Shown one piece after another: positions 1 to 6,124 of a stretch of 16,462 nt of DNA (position 1 is the first letter of the stretch; every line of letters starts with the position of its first letter). The notes under the pieces are model-generated. The model saw only the letters and a program-made list of their open reading frames with translations, made no database searches and was not told the origin of the DNA. The stretch spans positions 1-16,462 of the forward strand of contig CAMIWY010000004.1 of assembly GCA_946402595.1 (NCBI GenBank), given 5' to 3'. The stretch is from an uncultured Clostridia bacterium (lineage in GTDB: Bacteria; Bacillota; Clostridia; Peptostreptococcales; Anaerovoracaceae). The position numbers and the translations under genes are program-made.

Positions 1-490
1 TGATCTTTGTTGACGGATCCATGCGGGAAACCCTGTAGTCACGGCTTGTCACGATACCGAGGAGCTTTCCGTCGGAAGTCCCGTCCTCAGTGATAGCAAT
101 AGTGGAGTGTCCCTTCTCAGCCTTCAGATCAAGTACGTCCTGAAGAGTTGCATCAGGCTTCAGATTGGAATCGCTCGGTACGAATCCTGCCTTATAGCTC
201 TTGGCCTTTCTGACCATTGCAGCCTGGCTCTCGATGGACTGTGAGCCGAATATAAATGCGATACCGCCTTCCTTGGCAAGTGCTACCGCCATTCCGTCAT
301 CGGATACAGCCTGCATTACAGCAGATGTCAGCGGGATGTTCATATACAGTGAAGCTTCCTCGCCCTTTCTGTATTTGACGATCGGAGTCCTGAGAGAAAC
401 ATTTTCAGGTCTTGCCTCAGCGCTGGAATACCCTGGGATGAGAAGATATTCGTTGAAAGTTCTTGATGGTTCCTTGAGAACTGTTGCCAT
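1..490 (-). CDS. guaB: IMP dehydrogenase, N-terminal part (runs off the left edge)
   Basis: IMP dehydrogenase oxidises IMP to XMP with NAD+, the committed step of GTP synthesis. Only the first 163 codons are in the window; the catalytic loop cysteine lies beyond the edge. Seen: the start of the TIM barrel with TFNEYLLIPGYSS (about residues 11-23), IPLTSAVMQAVSDD and GGIAFIFGSQSIESQ, then the start of the first CBS domain, ending LLGIVTSRDY. The ATG at 490 is preceded by AGAGGTG at a good distance, and no upstream in-frame start is needed. FNEYLLIPG and FGSQSIESQAAMV are not typical of E. coli or Bacillus GuaB. From memory they closely resemble the divergent IMP dehydrogenase known from Tritrichomonas foetus and some anaerobic bacteria. 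It is monocistronic on this side, separated from groEL by a terminator and an AT-rich leader. The family assignment is secure; the subclade is inferred from memory. Confidence 0.93.
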   Translation of the reverse strand, partial: MATVLKEPSRTFNEYLLIPGYSSAEARPENVSLRTPIVKYRKGEEASLYMNIPLTSAVMQAVSDDGMAVALAKEGGIAFIFGSQSIESQAAMVRKAKSYKAGFVPSDSNLKPDATLQDVLDLKAEKGHSTIAITEDGTSDGKLLGIVTSRDYRVSRMDPSTKI

Positions 491-708
491 TTTGCACCTC
501 TTTCTGTGATCTTAGGGGTAGAAACATTAAGTGGTAGTTATTTACAGTGCATTTACCAGTCAAATGACCGCTAAAATGCGCATTTCGCAAAGTTAAGTCG
601 AACTAACTATTTACAATAATTGTTGAGTTTTTCCTACTATATCACTAATAAAATGCAAAATAAAGCATTTTACAAAAGTTAGAAAAATCAAACTTTTTGA
701 GCAAGAAA
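491..708. promoter_or_regulatory. AT-rich guaB upstream region with repeated TAAAATGC/GCATTTTA half-sites
   Basis: This is the gap between guaB and the groEL terminator. It has no gene. TAAAATGC occurs at 649-656 with its inverted copy GCATTTTA at 665-672. A contracted version, TAAAATGC directly followed by GCATTT, lies at 572-585 and contains the 12-bp perfect palindrome AAATGCGCATTT (574-585). A lone GCATTTA lies at 549-555. The region must hold the guaB promoter, but I could not choose one: the -10-like and -35-like hexamers are all weak at proper spacing. A role of the repeats as an operator is inference. Confidence 0.4.
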
Positions 709-732
709 CAGCCCCGCATCACTGCGGGGCTG
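709..732 (-). terminator. Rho-independent terminator of groESL
   Basis: A 9-bp perfect stem (CAGCCCCGC with GCGGGGCTG) and a 6-nt loop start about 30 nt after the groEL stop. On the minus strand it is followed by TTTCTTG, a modest U-tract. It is GC-rich and well placed to end the groES-groEL transcript before guaB. Confidence 0.88.
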
Positions 733-763
733 TTGCATACAATCAATATATCGGGGGGCCAGA

Positions 764-2380
764 TCACATCATTCCCATTCCGCCGCCCTGTGGCATTGGT
801 GGTTCAGGTTCCTTGATCTGTGTGATGCCTGCCTCTGTTGTCAGGAGCATTCCTGCTACTGAAGAAGCATTCTGGAGTGCGGATCTTGTTACCTTTACAG
901 GGTCAACGATACCGGCCTTGATCATATCCTGATACTCTTCGTTTGCTGCGTTGAATCCGACATTGCCTTCAGCCTTCTTGACCTCAGCTACGATTACTGC
1001 ACCGTCGAATCCTGCGTTTGTAGCGATCTGTCTTACAGGCTCCTCAAGTGCTCTCTCTACGATCTTGGCACCTGTCTTCATGTCGCCTTCCTGCTTGTCT
1101 GCATAAGCCTTTACAGCCTCGATAGCTCTGATCAGGGATACGCCGCCGCCTGCTACGATACCCTCTTCAACAGCAGCTCTTGTTGCGTTGAGAGCGTCCT
1201 CGAGTCTCAGCTTCTTCTCCTTGAGCTCTGTCTCAGTTGCAGCACCTGCGTTGATAACAGCTACACCGCCGGACAGCTTAGCAAGTCTCTCCTGAAGCTT
1301 TTCCTTATCGAATTCGGATGTTGTCTCTTCGATGGATGCCTTGATCTGAGCGATTCTTGCATCGAGTTCATCCTTGCGGCCTGCGCCATTTACGATAACG
1401 GTGTTGTCCTTGTTGACCTTGACTGTCTCAGCCTGTCCGAGCATGTCGATAGTAGCTTCCTTGAGCTCGTATCCGAGTTCCTCAGAGATAACTACGCCGC
1501 CTGTAAGGATAGCGATGTCTTCCATCATAGCCTTACGTCTGTCGCCGAATCCAGGAGCCTTAACAGCTACTACGTCGAGTGTTCCTCTCAGCTTGTTGAG
1601 TACGAGAGTTGCAAGAGCCTCGCCGTCAACATCCTCAGCTACGATGAGGAGGCTTCTGCCGGCCTTCATGATGCCCTCGAGCAGCGGGATGATATCCTGG
1701 ATGCTGCTGATCTTCTTGTCTGTGAGCAGGATGTATGGTTTGCTCATGACAGCTTCCATCTTCTCATTGTTAGCCATGTATGGTGAAAGGTATCCTCTGT
1801 CGAACTGCATACCCTCAACTACGTCGAGTGTAGTTCCGAGTGTCTTGGACTCTTCAACAGTGATGACACCGTCCTTGCCGACCTTCTCCATAGCCTCAGC
1901 GATCAGCTCACCGATCTCTGCGTCGTTAGCGGAAACGGAAGCGACCTGTGCGATGGATTCCTTGTCGTCTACGATCTTGGCTGTGCTCTTGAGGTAATCA
2001 ACAGCAGCGTCTACAGCGCCTGCGATTCCCTTCTTCAGGATCATCGGGTTAGCACCAGCTGTAACGTTCTTGAATCCCTCTCTGATGATGCTCTGTGCAA
2101 GCAGAGTAGCTGTTGTTGTACCGTCGCCGGCTACATCATTAGTCTTGGTAGCTACTTCCTTTACGAGCTGAGCTCCCATGTTCTCTACCTGGTCCTCAAG
2201 CTCGATCTCTCTTGCGATGCTGACACCGTCGTTGGTGATCAGCGGTGATCCGTATGACTTCTCGATCAGGACGTTTCTGCCCTTAGGTCCGAGTGTGATC
2301 TTAACTGTGTCTGCCAGCTTGTCTACTCCGGCAAGCAGCTTTCTTCTTGATTCCTCGCCGTAATAAAGTTCCTTAGCCAT
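764..2380 (-). CDS. groEL: Chaperonin GroEL (Hsp60)
   Basis: The 60-kDa chaperonin forms a double heptameric ring in the cytosol and folds proteins in an ATP-driven cycle with GroES. At 538 residues it has the usual length. Seen: the nucleotide site VKITLGPKGRNV (26-37) and GDGTTT (85-90), which contains the family's catalytic aspartate; ATRAAVEEGIVAGGGVSLIRA in the C-terminal equatorial segment; and the characteristic C-terminal GGGMGMM tail. The start ATG at 2380 has AAGGAGG (2393-2399) upstream. The gene follows groES by 41 nt and shares its promoter and CIRCE operator, so heat-shock control by HrcA is expected. Nothing is unusual in the sequence. Confidence 0.99.
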   Translation of the reverse strand: MAKELYYGEESRRKLLAGVDKLADTVKITLGPKGRNVLIEKSYGSPLITNDGVSIAREIELEDQVENMGAQLVKEVATKTNDVAGDGTTTATLLAQSIIREGFKNVTAGANPMILKKGIAGAVDAAVDYLKSTAKIVDDKESIAQVASVSANDAEIGELIAEAMEKVGKDGVITVEESKTLGTTLDVVEGMQFDRGYLSPYMANNEKMEAVMSKPYILLTDKKISSIQDIIPLLEGIMKAGRSLLIVAEDVDGEALATLVLNKLRGTLDVVAVKAPGFGDRRKAMMEDIAILTGGVVISEELGYELKEATIDMLGQAETVKVNKDNTVIVNGAGRKDELDARIAQIKASIEETTSEFDKEKLQERLAKLSGGVAVINAGAATETELKEKKLRLEDALNATRAAVEEGIVAGGGVSLIRAIEAVKAYADKQEGDMKTGAKIVERALEEPVRQIATNAGFDGAVIVAEVKKAEGNVGFNAANEEYQDMIKAGIVDPVKVTRSALQNASSVAGMLLTTEAGITQIKEPEPPMPQGGGMGMM

Positions 2381-2421
2381 TTCTATTTAAATCCTCCTTA
2401 GTGAGTCATTTTTGACGATTC

Positions 2422-2703
2422 TTATTTCTCGATCGTTGCGAGAATGTCCTTCTGGTTGATGATGGTGTATTCAACACCGTGATACTTCAGCTCGCTGCCG
2501 CCGTATCTGCTGAATACTACGATGTCACCGACCTTGAGCTCCATCGGCTCATCCTTTGTTCCAGGGCCTACTGCGAGAACTTCAGCCTGCTGCGGCTTTT
2601 CCTTAGCGCTGCCGGAGAGGAGCAGTCCTGCTTCGGTCTTCTCTTCAGCTTCCATCTTCTTTATAACAACTCTTGCTCCGAGTGGCTTGATTCCGATACT
2701 CAT
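2422..2703 (-). CDS. groES: Co-chaperonin GroES (Hsp10)
   Basis: The 10-kDa heptameric lid of the GroEL cage. At 93 residues it has normal length. Seen: the N-terminal strand IKPLGARVVIKK, the mobile-loop region that contacts GroEL (about residues 18-33, EAEEKTEAGLLLSG), VLAVGPGTKD, and the C-terminal VGDIVVFSRYGG and YTIINQKDILATIE. The ATG at 2703 is preceded by AGGAGG (2711-2716). It is the first gene of the groESL operon, with the CIRCE element 29-55 nt upstream of the start codon. Confidence 0.99.
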   Translation of the reverse strand: MSIGIKPLGARVVIKKMEAEEKTEAGLLLSGSAKEKPQQAEVLAVGPGTKDEPMELKVGDIVVFSRYGGSELKYHGVEYTIINQKDILATIEK

Positions 2704-2731
2704 TGTTTTGCCTCCTAGTTCTTGTTCTTTG

Positions 2732-2758
2732 TTAGCACTCTTGTCGTTCGAGTGCCAA
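2732..2758 (-). promoter_or_regulatory. CIRCE element (HrcA operator)
   Basis: TTAGCACTC at 2732-2740, a 9-nt spacer, then GAGTGCCAA at 2750-2758. This matches the CIRCE consensus TTAGCACTC-N9-GAGTGCTAA with one substitution in the promoter-proximal arm. It lies directly downstream of the -10 box, where HrcA binding would block transcription. Confidence 0.97.
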
Positions 2759-2769
2759 TCACCTCTACT

Positions 2770-2798
2770 ATTCTACTCACGCCCCAGCGCATTGTCAA
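2770..2798 (-). promoter_or_regulatory. Sigma-A promoter of groESL
   Basis: On the minus strand TTGACA (2793-2798) is followed after exactly 17 nt by TAGAAT (2770-2775). This is a perfect -35 and a near-perfect -10. Transcription would start at or just inside the CIRCE element, the classical arrangement for HrcA repression. Confidence 0.9.
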
Positions 2799-2837
2799 CA
2801 GCTAAATATGAAGAAATCGTCAATTTCCCGGCCAGTG

Positions 2838-2868
2838 AAAAAGCCTGCTCCGTCTTGCCGGAACAGGC
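2838..2868 (-). terminator. Terminator of the glycosylase operon
   Basis: On the minus strand GCCTG, a mismatch, TCCG, a 6-nt loop, CGGA, a mismatch and CAGGC form a 10-position stem with one C-A mismatch, followed directly by TTTTT. It begins 27 nt after the stop codon of the OGG1-type glycosylase and separates that operon from the groESL promoter. Confidence 0.8.
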
Positions 2869-2895
2869 CGTCATTTTCAGTGATATCAAATGGGT

Positions 2896-3753
2896 CTATC
2901 TGCCATTGTCCCTGTAATAGTAGAAGAGATACTGCTGCGCGTATCCCGCCAGTTCTCCGAACTTATCGCAGGCAAAACGCTCCATTCCCTTCATGTCGTT
3001 TTCGTCGAATCCGTACATGTCGTTCATGATATGCTTCACCCATGTGTCGACAGGAAAAGCGCCGACATCACGAAGTCCGAAAAGCATTATGCAGTTGGCC
3101 ACCTTCGGTCCGACACCGCGGTAAGAGAGGATCTCTTCTCTCGTTTCCGGCAGATGTCCGCAGTCTCTGTCCGAGACATATCTCTCAGCTGCAGCCCTGA
3201 TGTAGCCGGACCTGTATCCGAGCCGCAGAGCAGCAAGGTCTTCCTCAGATGCCTCCGCAAGGACTTCAGGCTCAGGGAATGCATGCCATTCACGGCCGAA
3301 AGCCTCCCCGATATATTCTCCGTACCTGCTGCACAGCGCCTCGATGCACTTCCTTATTCTCGGAATATTGTTATTCTGGGACACGATGAAGGATATCAGC
3401 GTCTCGAAGAGGTCCTGCCTCAGTATCCTTATCCCGTATCCGTACTTTACAGCGTTTTCTATCTCCGGTTCGTTTCTTACCAGCTCATCCTTGATCGCGC
3501 CGTAGTCAGTACCGAGATCGAAATAGTCTCTCCAGAAAGCCTCATCACCGCCTGTCGCCTCGATCTGCAGGCTGCAGTGTCCTGTCTCAGCTACACCATC
3601 ATGCTTAAGGCTTATCCTTGCAGCATACTTCCCTGCTGCACCTGTATAGTCTCCCGACCCGTCACCGGCAGGCACCCATCTGAAGCACTGGCCGCACTCG
3701 AATACGTGCTCAAGGTCGATATCTCTTACATCATTAATAACTATCCTGTTCAT
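2896..3753 (-). CDS. OGG1-type 8-oxoguanine DNA glycosylase/lyase
   Basis: A base-excision repair enzyme expected to remove 8-oxoguanine opposite cytosine and nick the abasic site. Positions are counted from the ATG at 3753 (285 residues). ECGQCFRW (19-26) and QNNNIPRIRKCIEAL (126-140) match the OGG N-terminal domain. The HhH motif YRGVGPKVANC (211-221) holds the Schiff-base lysine (K217) and a cysteine at the OGG1 C253 position (C221). The catalytic aspartate is in PVDTW (D236). AQQYLFYYY near the C terminus matches the OGG1 base-pocket helix. An in-frame GTG at 3810 would add 19 residues and overlap the upstream gene by 35 nt. I prefer the ATG, which gives a 22-nt gap, although its ribosome binding site is weak. 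The gene follows the P-loop/Asp23 gene and ends at a terminator. Automated pipelines may call it AlkA-like; the OGG motifs argue for 8-oxoG. Confidence 0.9.
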   Translation of the reverse strand: MNRIVINDVRDIDLEHVFECGQCFRWVPAGDGSGDYTGAAGKYAARISLKHDGVAETGHCSLQIEATGGDEAFWRDYFDLGTDYGAIKDELVRNEPEIENAVKYGYGIRILRQDLFETLISFIVSQNNNIPRIRKCIEALCSRYGEYIGEAFGREWHAFPEPEVLAEASEEDLAALRLGYRSGYIRAAAERYVSDRDCGHLPETREEILSYRGVGPKVANCIMLFGLRDVGAFPVDTWVKHIMNDMYGFDENDMKGMERFACDKFGELAGYAQQYLFYYYRDNGR

Positions 3754-3775
3754 CAGTAATCCGTCTTTCAGCAGA

Positions 3776-4648
3776 TCAGTGGAGCCTCTTGGAATGAAGC
3801 TCGTCAGCACTTTCCGCTATATCCCTTATCCTTACATTCACACTCTCGATCGTAAATGCCGTCATCTCGGCGATCGCATCATACACATCCTGCTGGAACT
3901 TCACACATTCATCGACCGTCCTCGGATCCTTGAGCGCCCTGACATCTATGGTCACGGACATGTTCTGCGCTTTGCCGTTGCTCATCCTGTCCGCGACGAC
4001 CAGAGTGTCTTCATACCTGGCAGAAGCGATCCTTATGATATCCCGGATGACGTGCTCATTGATGGTGAATGTCCCGAAGTAGCTGAACTGCGGTCTTACG
4101 ACAGTACGGTCCTCAGGTCCGTCCTCTTCATCCTTCTCATGTCTTCCTACGGCATTCCCGAGAGCCCTGTCTCTGAAGATCTTAAGCGGGTTCATGAAGT
4201 ATCCGGCAAAATCCCTTCTGAGCTGTCCCACGGGAGCAGGGATTACATGCTGGCCTTCATCGTTACGGTGATGCGCCGCCTCCGCACGCTCTTCCTCAGT
4301 CGTTACGTCCTCTATATATATCCTCTCTTCAGGTTCATGCAGGCCGAGCTGCTCAGCTATGATGTTCGTCATCCTGTCAGATGTTCCGATGATCATCAGC
4401 GTCTCAGGATGGTACCTTACAAGAGCGCTCTTGACCTCGTTTCGGTGGTCCTCATAGTTGAACAGAGCTGTTCTCATAGCCGCTGCCTTGGAGGCACACT
4501 TTTTGGCGGATGTCCCTGCAACGATCTGCCCCTTGTAGATGAGCAGGCCGTCATCTATGATCGCATCAAAGCCGCGCCTCTGTGCCAGAGCCGTCGCCTG
4601 ATAGCTTTTTCCCGTTCCGCTTTTGCCTGTAAAAGATACTATTTTCAT
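3776..4648 (-). CDS. P-loop NTPase fused to an Asp23/Gls24-like domain
   Basis: A 290-residue cytosolic protein with two parts. Residues 1-115 look like a small P-loop nucleotide-binding domain: a Walker A GKSGTGKS (8-15) right after the first strand, a possible second strand DAIIDDG (28-34), and a hydrophobic strand LMIIGTSDR (84-92). Residues 117-185 are charged and probably flexible. Residues 190-280 (FGTFTINEHVIRDIIRIA, DTLVVAD, TIDVRALKDPRTVDECVKFQ, VNVRIRDI) resemble the Asp23/Gls24 (alkaline-shock, DUF322) fold. There is no signal peptide or membrane segment. Asp23-family proteins are linked to envelope stress; what the NTPase does here is unknown. The ATG at 4648 follows AGAGGG (4659-4664). 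A 14-bp palindrome abuts that ribosome binding site. The gene is first in a two-gene unit with the OGG1-type glycosylase, divergent from ferredoxin. The P-loop is certain; the Asp23 call is probable. Confidence 0.8.
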   Translation of the reverse strand: MKIVSFTGKSGTGKSYQATALAQRRGFDAIIDDGLLIYKGQIVAGTSAKKCASKAAAMRTALFNYEDHRNEVKSALVRYHPETLMIIGTSDRMTNIIAEQLGLHEPEERIYIEDVTTEEERAEAAHHRNDEGQHVIPAPVGQLRRDFAGYFMNPLKIFRDRALGNAVGRHEKDEEDGPEDRTVVRPQFSYFGTFTINEHVIRDIIRIASARYEDTLVVADRMSNGKAQNMSVTIDVRALKDPRTVDECVKFQQDVYDAIAEMTAFTIESVNVRIRDIAESADELHSKRLH

Positions 4649-4663
4649 AGTTATATTACCCTC

Positions 4664-4677
4664 TGTTCATATGAACA
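4664..4677. promoter_or_regulatory. 14-bp perfect palindrome in the leader of the P-loop/Asp23 gene
   Basis: TGTTCATATGAACA is a perfect inverted repeat ending one base into the AGAGGG ribosome binding site of the minus-strand gene starting at 4648. Its length and position suit a dimeric regulator or a small translational hairpin. No regulator can be named from the sequence. Confidence 0.4.
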
Positions 4678-4729
4678 CTGTTAACTCAAAAATGTCCTAA
4701 GATGCTTATATTTCAATGTTTGCAGAGTT

Positions 4730-4751
4730 TTTACAAATTGTTTACAAACAA
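4730..4751. promoter_or_regulatory. Operator-like repeats overlapping the ferredoxin -35 box
   Basis: TTTACAAA occurs twice in direct orientation (4730-4737 and 4741-4748) with an 11-bp period, about one helical turn. The second copy lies inside the inverted repeat TTGTTT-AC-AAACAA (4738-4751) and covers the -35 hexamer. This arrangement would suit cooperative binding by a repressor. The regulator is unknown. Confidence 0.35.
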
Positions 4752-4769
4752 CTTCACATGTGCTATACT
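4741..4769 (+). promoter_or_regulatory. Sigma-A promoter of the ferredoxin gene
   Basis: TTTACA (4741-4746), a 17-nt spacer, then TATACT (4764-4769), with TG at 4761-4762 forming an extended -10. The predicted start lies about 35 nt before the ferredoxin ATG, giving a short leader with a strong ribosome binding site. Confidence 0.82.
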
Positions 4770-4809
4770 GCGCATGTAGATATTATTTTCTAAGAAGGAG
4801 GATTTACTT

Positions 4810-4977
4810 ATGGCATATAAGATTTCTGATGACTGCATCGGTTGCGGCGTTTGCGCTTCCGGATGCCCTGTTGAAGCTATTTCCGAGGGTACACCTTATG
4901 TTATCGACGAGAGTGTTTGCATTGACTGCGGCGCTTGCGCAGCTAACTGCCCTGTAGGTGCACCTGCTGAAGCTTAA
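4810..4977 (+). CDS. 2[4Fe-4S] clostridial-type ferredoxin
   Basis: A 55-residue electron carrier that would shuttle low-potential electrons between enzymes such as pyruvate:ferredoxin oxidoreductase, hydrogenase or Rnf/electron-bifurcating complexes in the cytosol. Two complete cluster motifs are present: C9-x2-C12-x2-C15-x3-C19-P and C37-x2-C40-x2-C43-x3-C47-P. The last Cys of each motif is expected to ligate the other cluster, as in the clostridial fold. Length matches the classical 55-residue clostridial ferredoxins. The ATG at 4810 has AAGGAGG (4795-4801) eight bases upstream and a clear extended -10 promoter. It is the only plus-strand gene in the window, stands alone between its own promoter and a hairpin terminator, and converges on rex. 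Confidence 0.97.
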   Translation: MAYKISDDCIGCGVCASGCPVEAISEGTPYVIDESVCIDCGACAANCPVGAPAEA

Positions 4978-5007
4978 TCAGCAGAACAGCATATTGAATG
5001 CTTACTT

Positions 5008-5039
5008 AAAATCCCGTAGCTCAGGCTACGGGATTTTTT
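5008..5039 (+). terminator. Ferredoxin terminator, probably bidirectional with rex
   Basis: A perfect stem centred on CCCGTAGC (5013-5020) and GCTACGGG (5025-5032) with loop TCAG, extended by A-T pairs on both sides and followed by six T on the plus strand. On the minus strand it ends in ATTTTAAG, so it probably also stops the converging acpP-rex transcript. Confidence 0.93.
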
Positions 5040-5080
5040 CTTTGCCATGACCCGCAGTCGTGCAGATCATTCTGAAGACT

Positions 5081-5734
5081 CTACTTGTCCTCGTTTTCCT
5101 TCTCGCTCATGCTCTTGATCATGAATGAGAGAGCATGGAGGCTGTCTGAAAGATGAACTGACTCGAGTGCCACATTCTCAGGTACTACCAGGTCAACAGG
5201 GGCAAAATTCCAGATGCCCTTGACTCCGCCGGCGATCAGGTCGTCAGCTACAGCCTGAGCGTTCTCTCTGTTGACGCAGATGATGCCTATGTCAATGTGT
5301 TCTCTCTTGCAGTAATCTGTAAGCTCGTTATAGTCCATTACCTCAACATCATTGATCCAGTTGCCGATAATCTTAGGATTGACATCGAAAAGTCCCATGA
5401 TGTTGAATCCGATTTTGTAATAGTACGTGTAGTTGGTGATAGCCTGTCCAAGGTTACCTACTCCGACAACTACAGTTTTGTACTCTCTGTCAAGGCCGAG
5501 GATCTTGTTGATCTCCTTGTACAGCTTATCTACTTCATAACCGTATCCCTGCTGCCCGAACTCACCGAATGTATTGAGATCCTGTCTGATCTGAGAAGCT
5601 GTGTAGCCTATCATCTCGCTCAGTTCATTCGAGGAGACCTTGCGTACTCCGCGTGTCTGCAGATGTCCCAGATAACGTCTGTACCTAGGCAGTCTCCTTA
5701 TTATCGCATTGGATACCTTTGGCTTATTGCTCAT
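5081..5734 (-). CDS. rex: Redox-sensing transcriptional repressor Rex
   Basis: Rex senses the NADH/NAD+ ratio and represses fermentative and reductive-metabolism genes when NADH is low. The 217 residues have the family's normal length. Residues 1-80 form the winged helix (YTASQIRQDLNTFGEFGQQG, 44-63, recognition region). Residues 86-100 hold the Rossmann nucleotide site VVVGVGNLGQAI (G91, G93, G96). The C-terminal stretch HALSFMIKSM is the domain-swapped dimer helix. The ATG at 5734 follows a G-rich ribosome binding site (GGGGGGAT). The gene lies 44 nt after acpP with no terminator between them, so the two are probably cotranscribed. The ferredoxin gene converges on it. I found no canonical Rex operator (TTGTTAA-N4-TTAACAA) in the window. 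Confidence 0.97.
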   Translation of the reverse strand: MSNKPKVSNAIIRRLPRYRRYLGHLQTRGVRKVSSNELSEMIGYTASQIRQDLNTFGEFGQQGYGYEVDKLYKEINKILGLDREYKTVVVGVGNLGQAITNYTYYYKIGFNIMGLFDVNPKIIGNWINDVEVMDYNELTDYCKREHIDIGIICVNRENAQAVADDLIAGGVKGIWNFAPVDLVVPENVALESVHLSDSLHALSFMIKSMSEKENEDK

Positions 5735-5760
5735 TCTTATCCCCCCATTCCGGCTGAAGC

Positions 5761-5774
5761 GTGACTTTCGTCAC
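5761..5774 (-). other. GAAA-tetraloop hairpin in the acpP-rex gap
   Basis: The minus-strand RNA reads GUGAC-GAAA-GUCAC: a 5-bp stem closed by a GNRA tetraloop, 5 nt after the acpP stop. There is no U-tract, so it is unlikely to terminate. It may stabilise or mark a processing point in the acpP-rex mRNA. That function is inference. Confidence 0.4.
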
Positions 5775-5778
5775 TGAA

Positions 5779-6006
5779 CTACTTGTTTGCTTCGATATAC
5801 TCAACGATATCCGAAACCTTGGTAAAGTTCTCAGCTACTTCGTCAGGAATCTCGATTCCGTACTCATCCTCAACTCCGAGAATGATCTCAACAGCATCCA
5901 GTGAATCAGCTTCAAGATCCTTCATGAAATCTGTGTCCATTGTTACTGTTTCCGGATCTACATCGAGCTGCTCTACGATAAGTGATTTGACTTTTTCAAA
6001 AACCAT
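5779..6006 (-). CDS. acpP: Acyl carrier protein
   Basis: A small acidic cytosolic carrier of growing acyl chains in type II fatty-acid synthesis. The 75 residues include DSLDAVEI, where S35 is the expected 4'-phosphopantetheine attachment site, and the family's C-terminal VSDIVEYIE. The ATG at 6006 is preceded by GAGGTGG. No fab genes flank it; instead it sits before rex, with its own strong promoter about 90 nt upstream. The leader between promoter and ATG is about 83 nt and I see no other gene in it. The holo-ACP synthase and fab cluster must lie elsewhere. Confidence 0.97.
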   Translation of the reverse strand: MVFEKVKSLIVEQLDVDPETVTMDTDFMKDLEADSLDAVEIILGVEDEYGIEIPDEVAENFTKVSDIVEYIEANK

Positions 6007-6089
6007 TTATTCCACCTCTTTTTTCTAAAGCGACAGCGCAGCATGGTTGCCGGCTATCGGTTTGATTTATCGTGTATTCTTATGTATCG

Positions 6090-6106
6090 ATTAATATTAT
6101 ATTAAT
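6090..6106. promoter_or_regulatory. 17-bp palindrome over the acpP -10 box
   Basis: ATTAATATTATATTAAT is a perfect inverted repeat around a central T and fully covers the -10 hexamer. A repressor bound here would block the promoter. AT-rich palindromes arise easily in such sequence, so this may be chance. It does not match the FapR or FabT sites I remember. Confidence 0.3.
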
Positions 6107-6124
6107 TGCGGCCTTTTATGGCAA
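6096..6124 (-). promoter_or_regulatory. Sigma-A promoter of acpP-rex
   Basis: On the minus strand TTGCCA (6119-6124), a 17-nt spacer and a perfect TATAAT (6096-6101). The -35 matches four of six bases. It lies in the 181-nt gap between the ABC-F gene and acpP. The rest of that gap holds no gene and no convincing terminator for the ABC-F transcript. Confidence 0.78.

Noticed and set aside
491..708. A specific sigma-A promoter for guaB
   Set aside because: Several candidate hexamers exist (TATAGT, TAAAAT, TTGACT) but none form a convincing pair at 16-18 nt spacing.
1374..1997. A 207-codon plus-strand frame inside groEL
   Set aside because: Antisense to a highly conserved gene, Ser/Thr/Leu-rich translation with no motif; an antisense artefact.
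3754..3810. GTG start at 3810 for the glycosylase
   Set aside because: It would overlap the upstream gene by 35 nt, and the OGG N-terminal domain is complete from the ATG at 3753.
2890..4684. Two long plus-strand reading frames (2890-3759 and 3779-4684) opposite the glycosylase and P-loop genes
   Set aside because: They mirror genes with clear OGG1 and Walker motifs, have no recognisable domains and lack ribosome binding sites; they are by-products of codon bias on the other strand.
4738..4751. Rex operator at the ferredoxin promoter
   Set aside because: TTGTTT-AC-AAACAA has a 2-nt rather than 4-nt centre and lacks the TTAACAA arm; kept only as an unidentified operator-like repeat.
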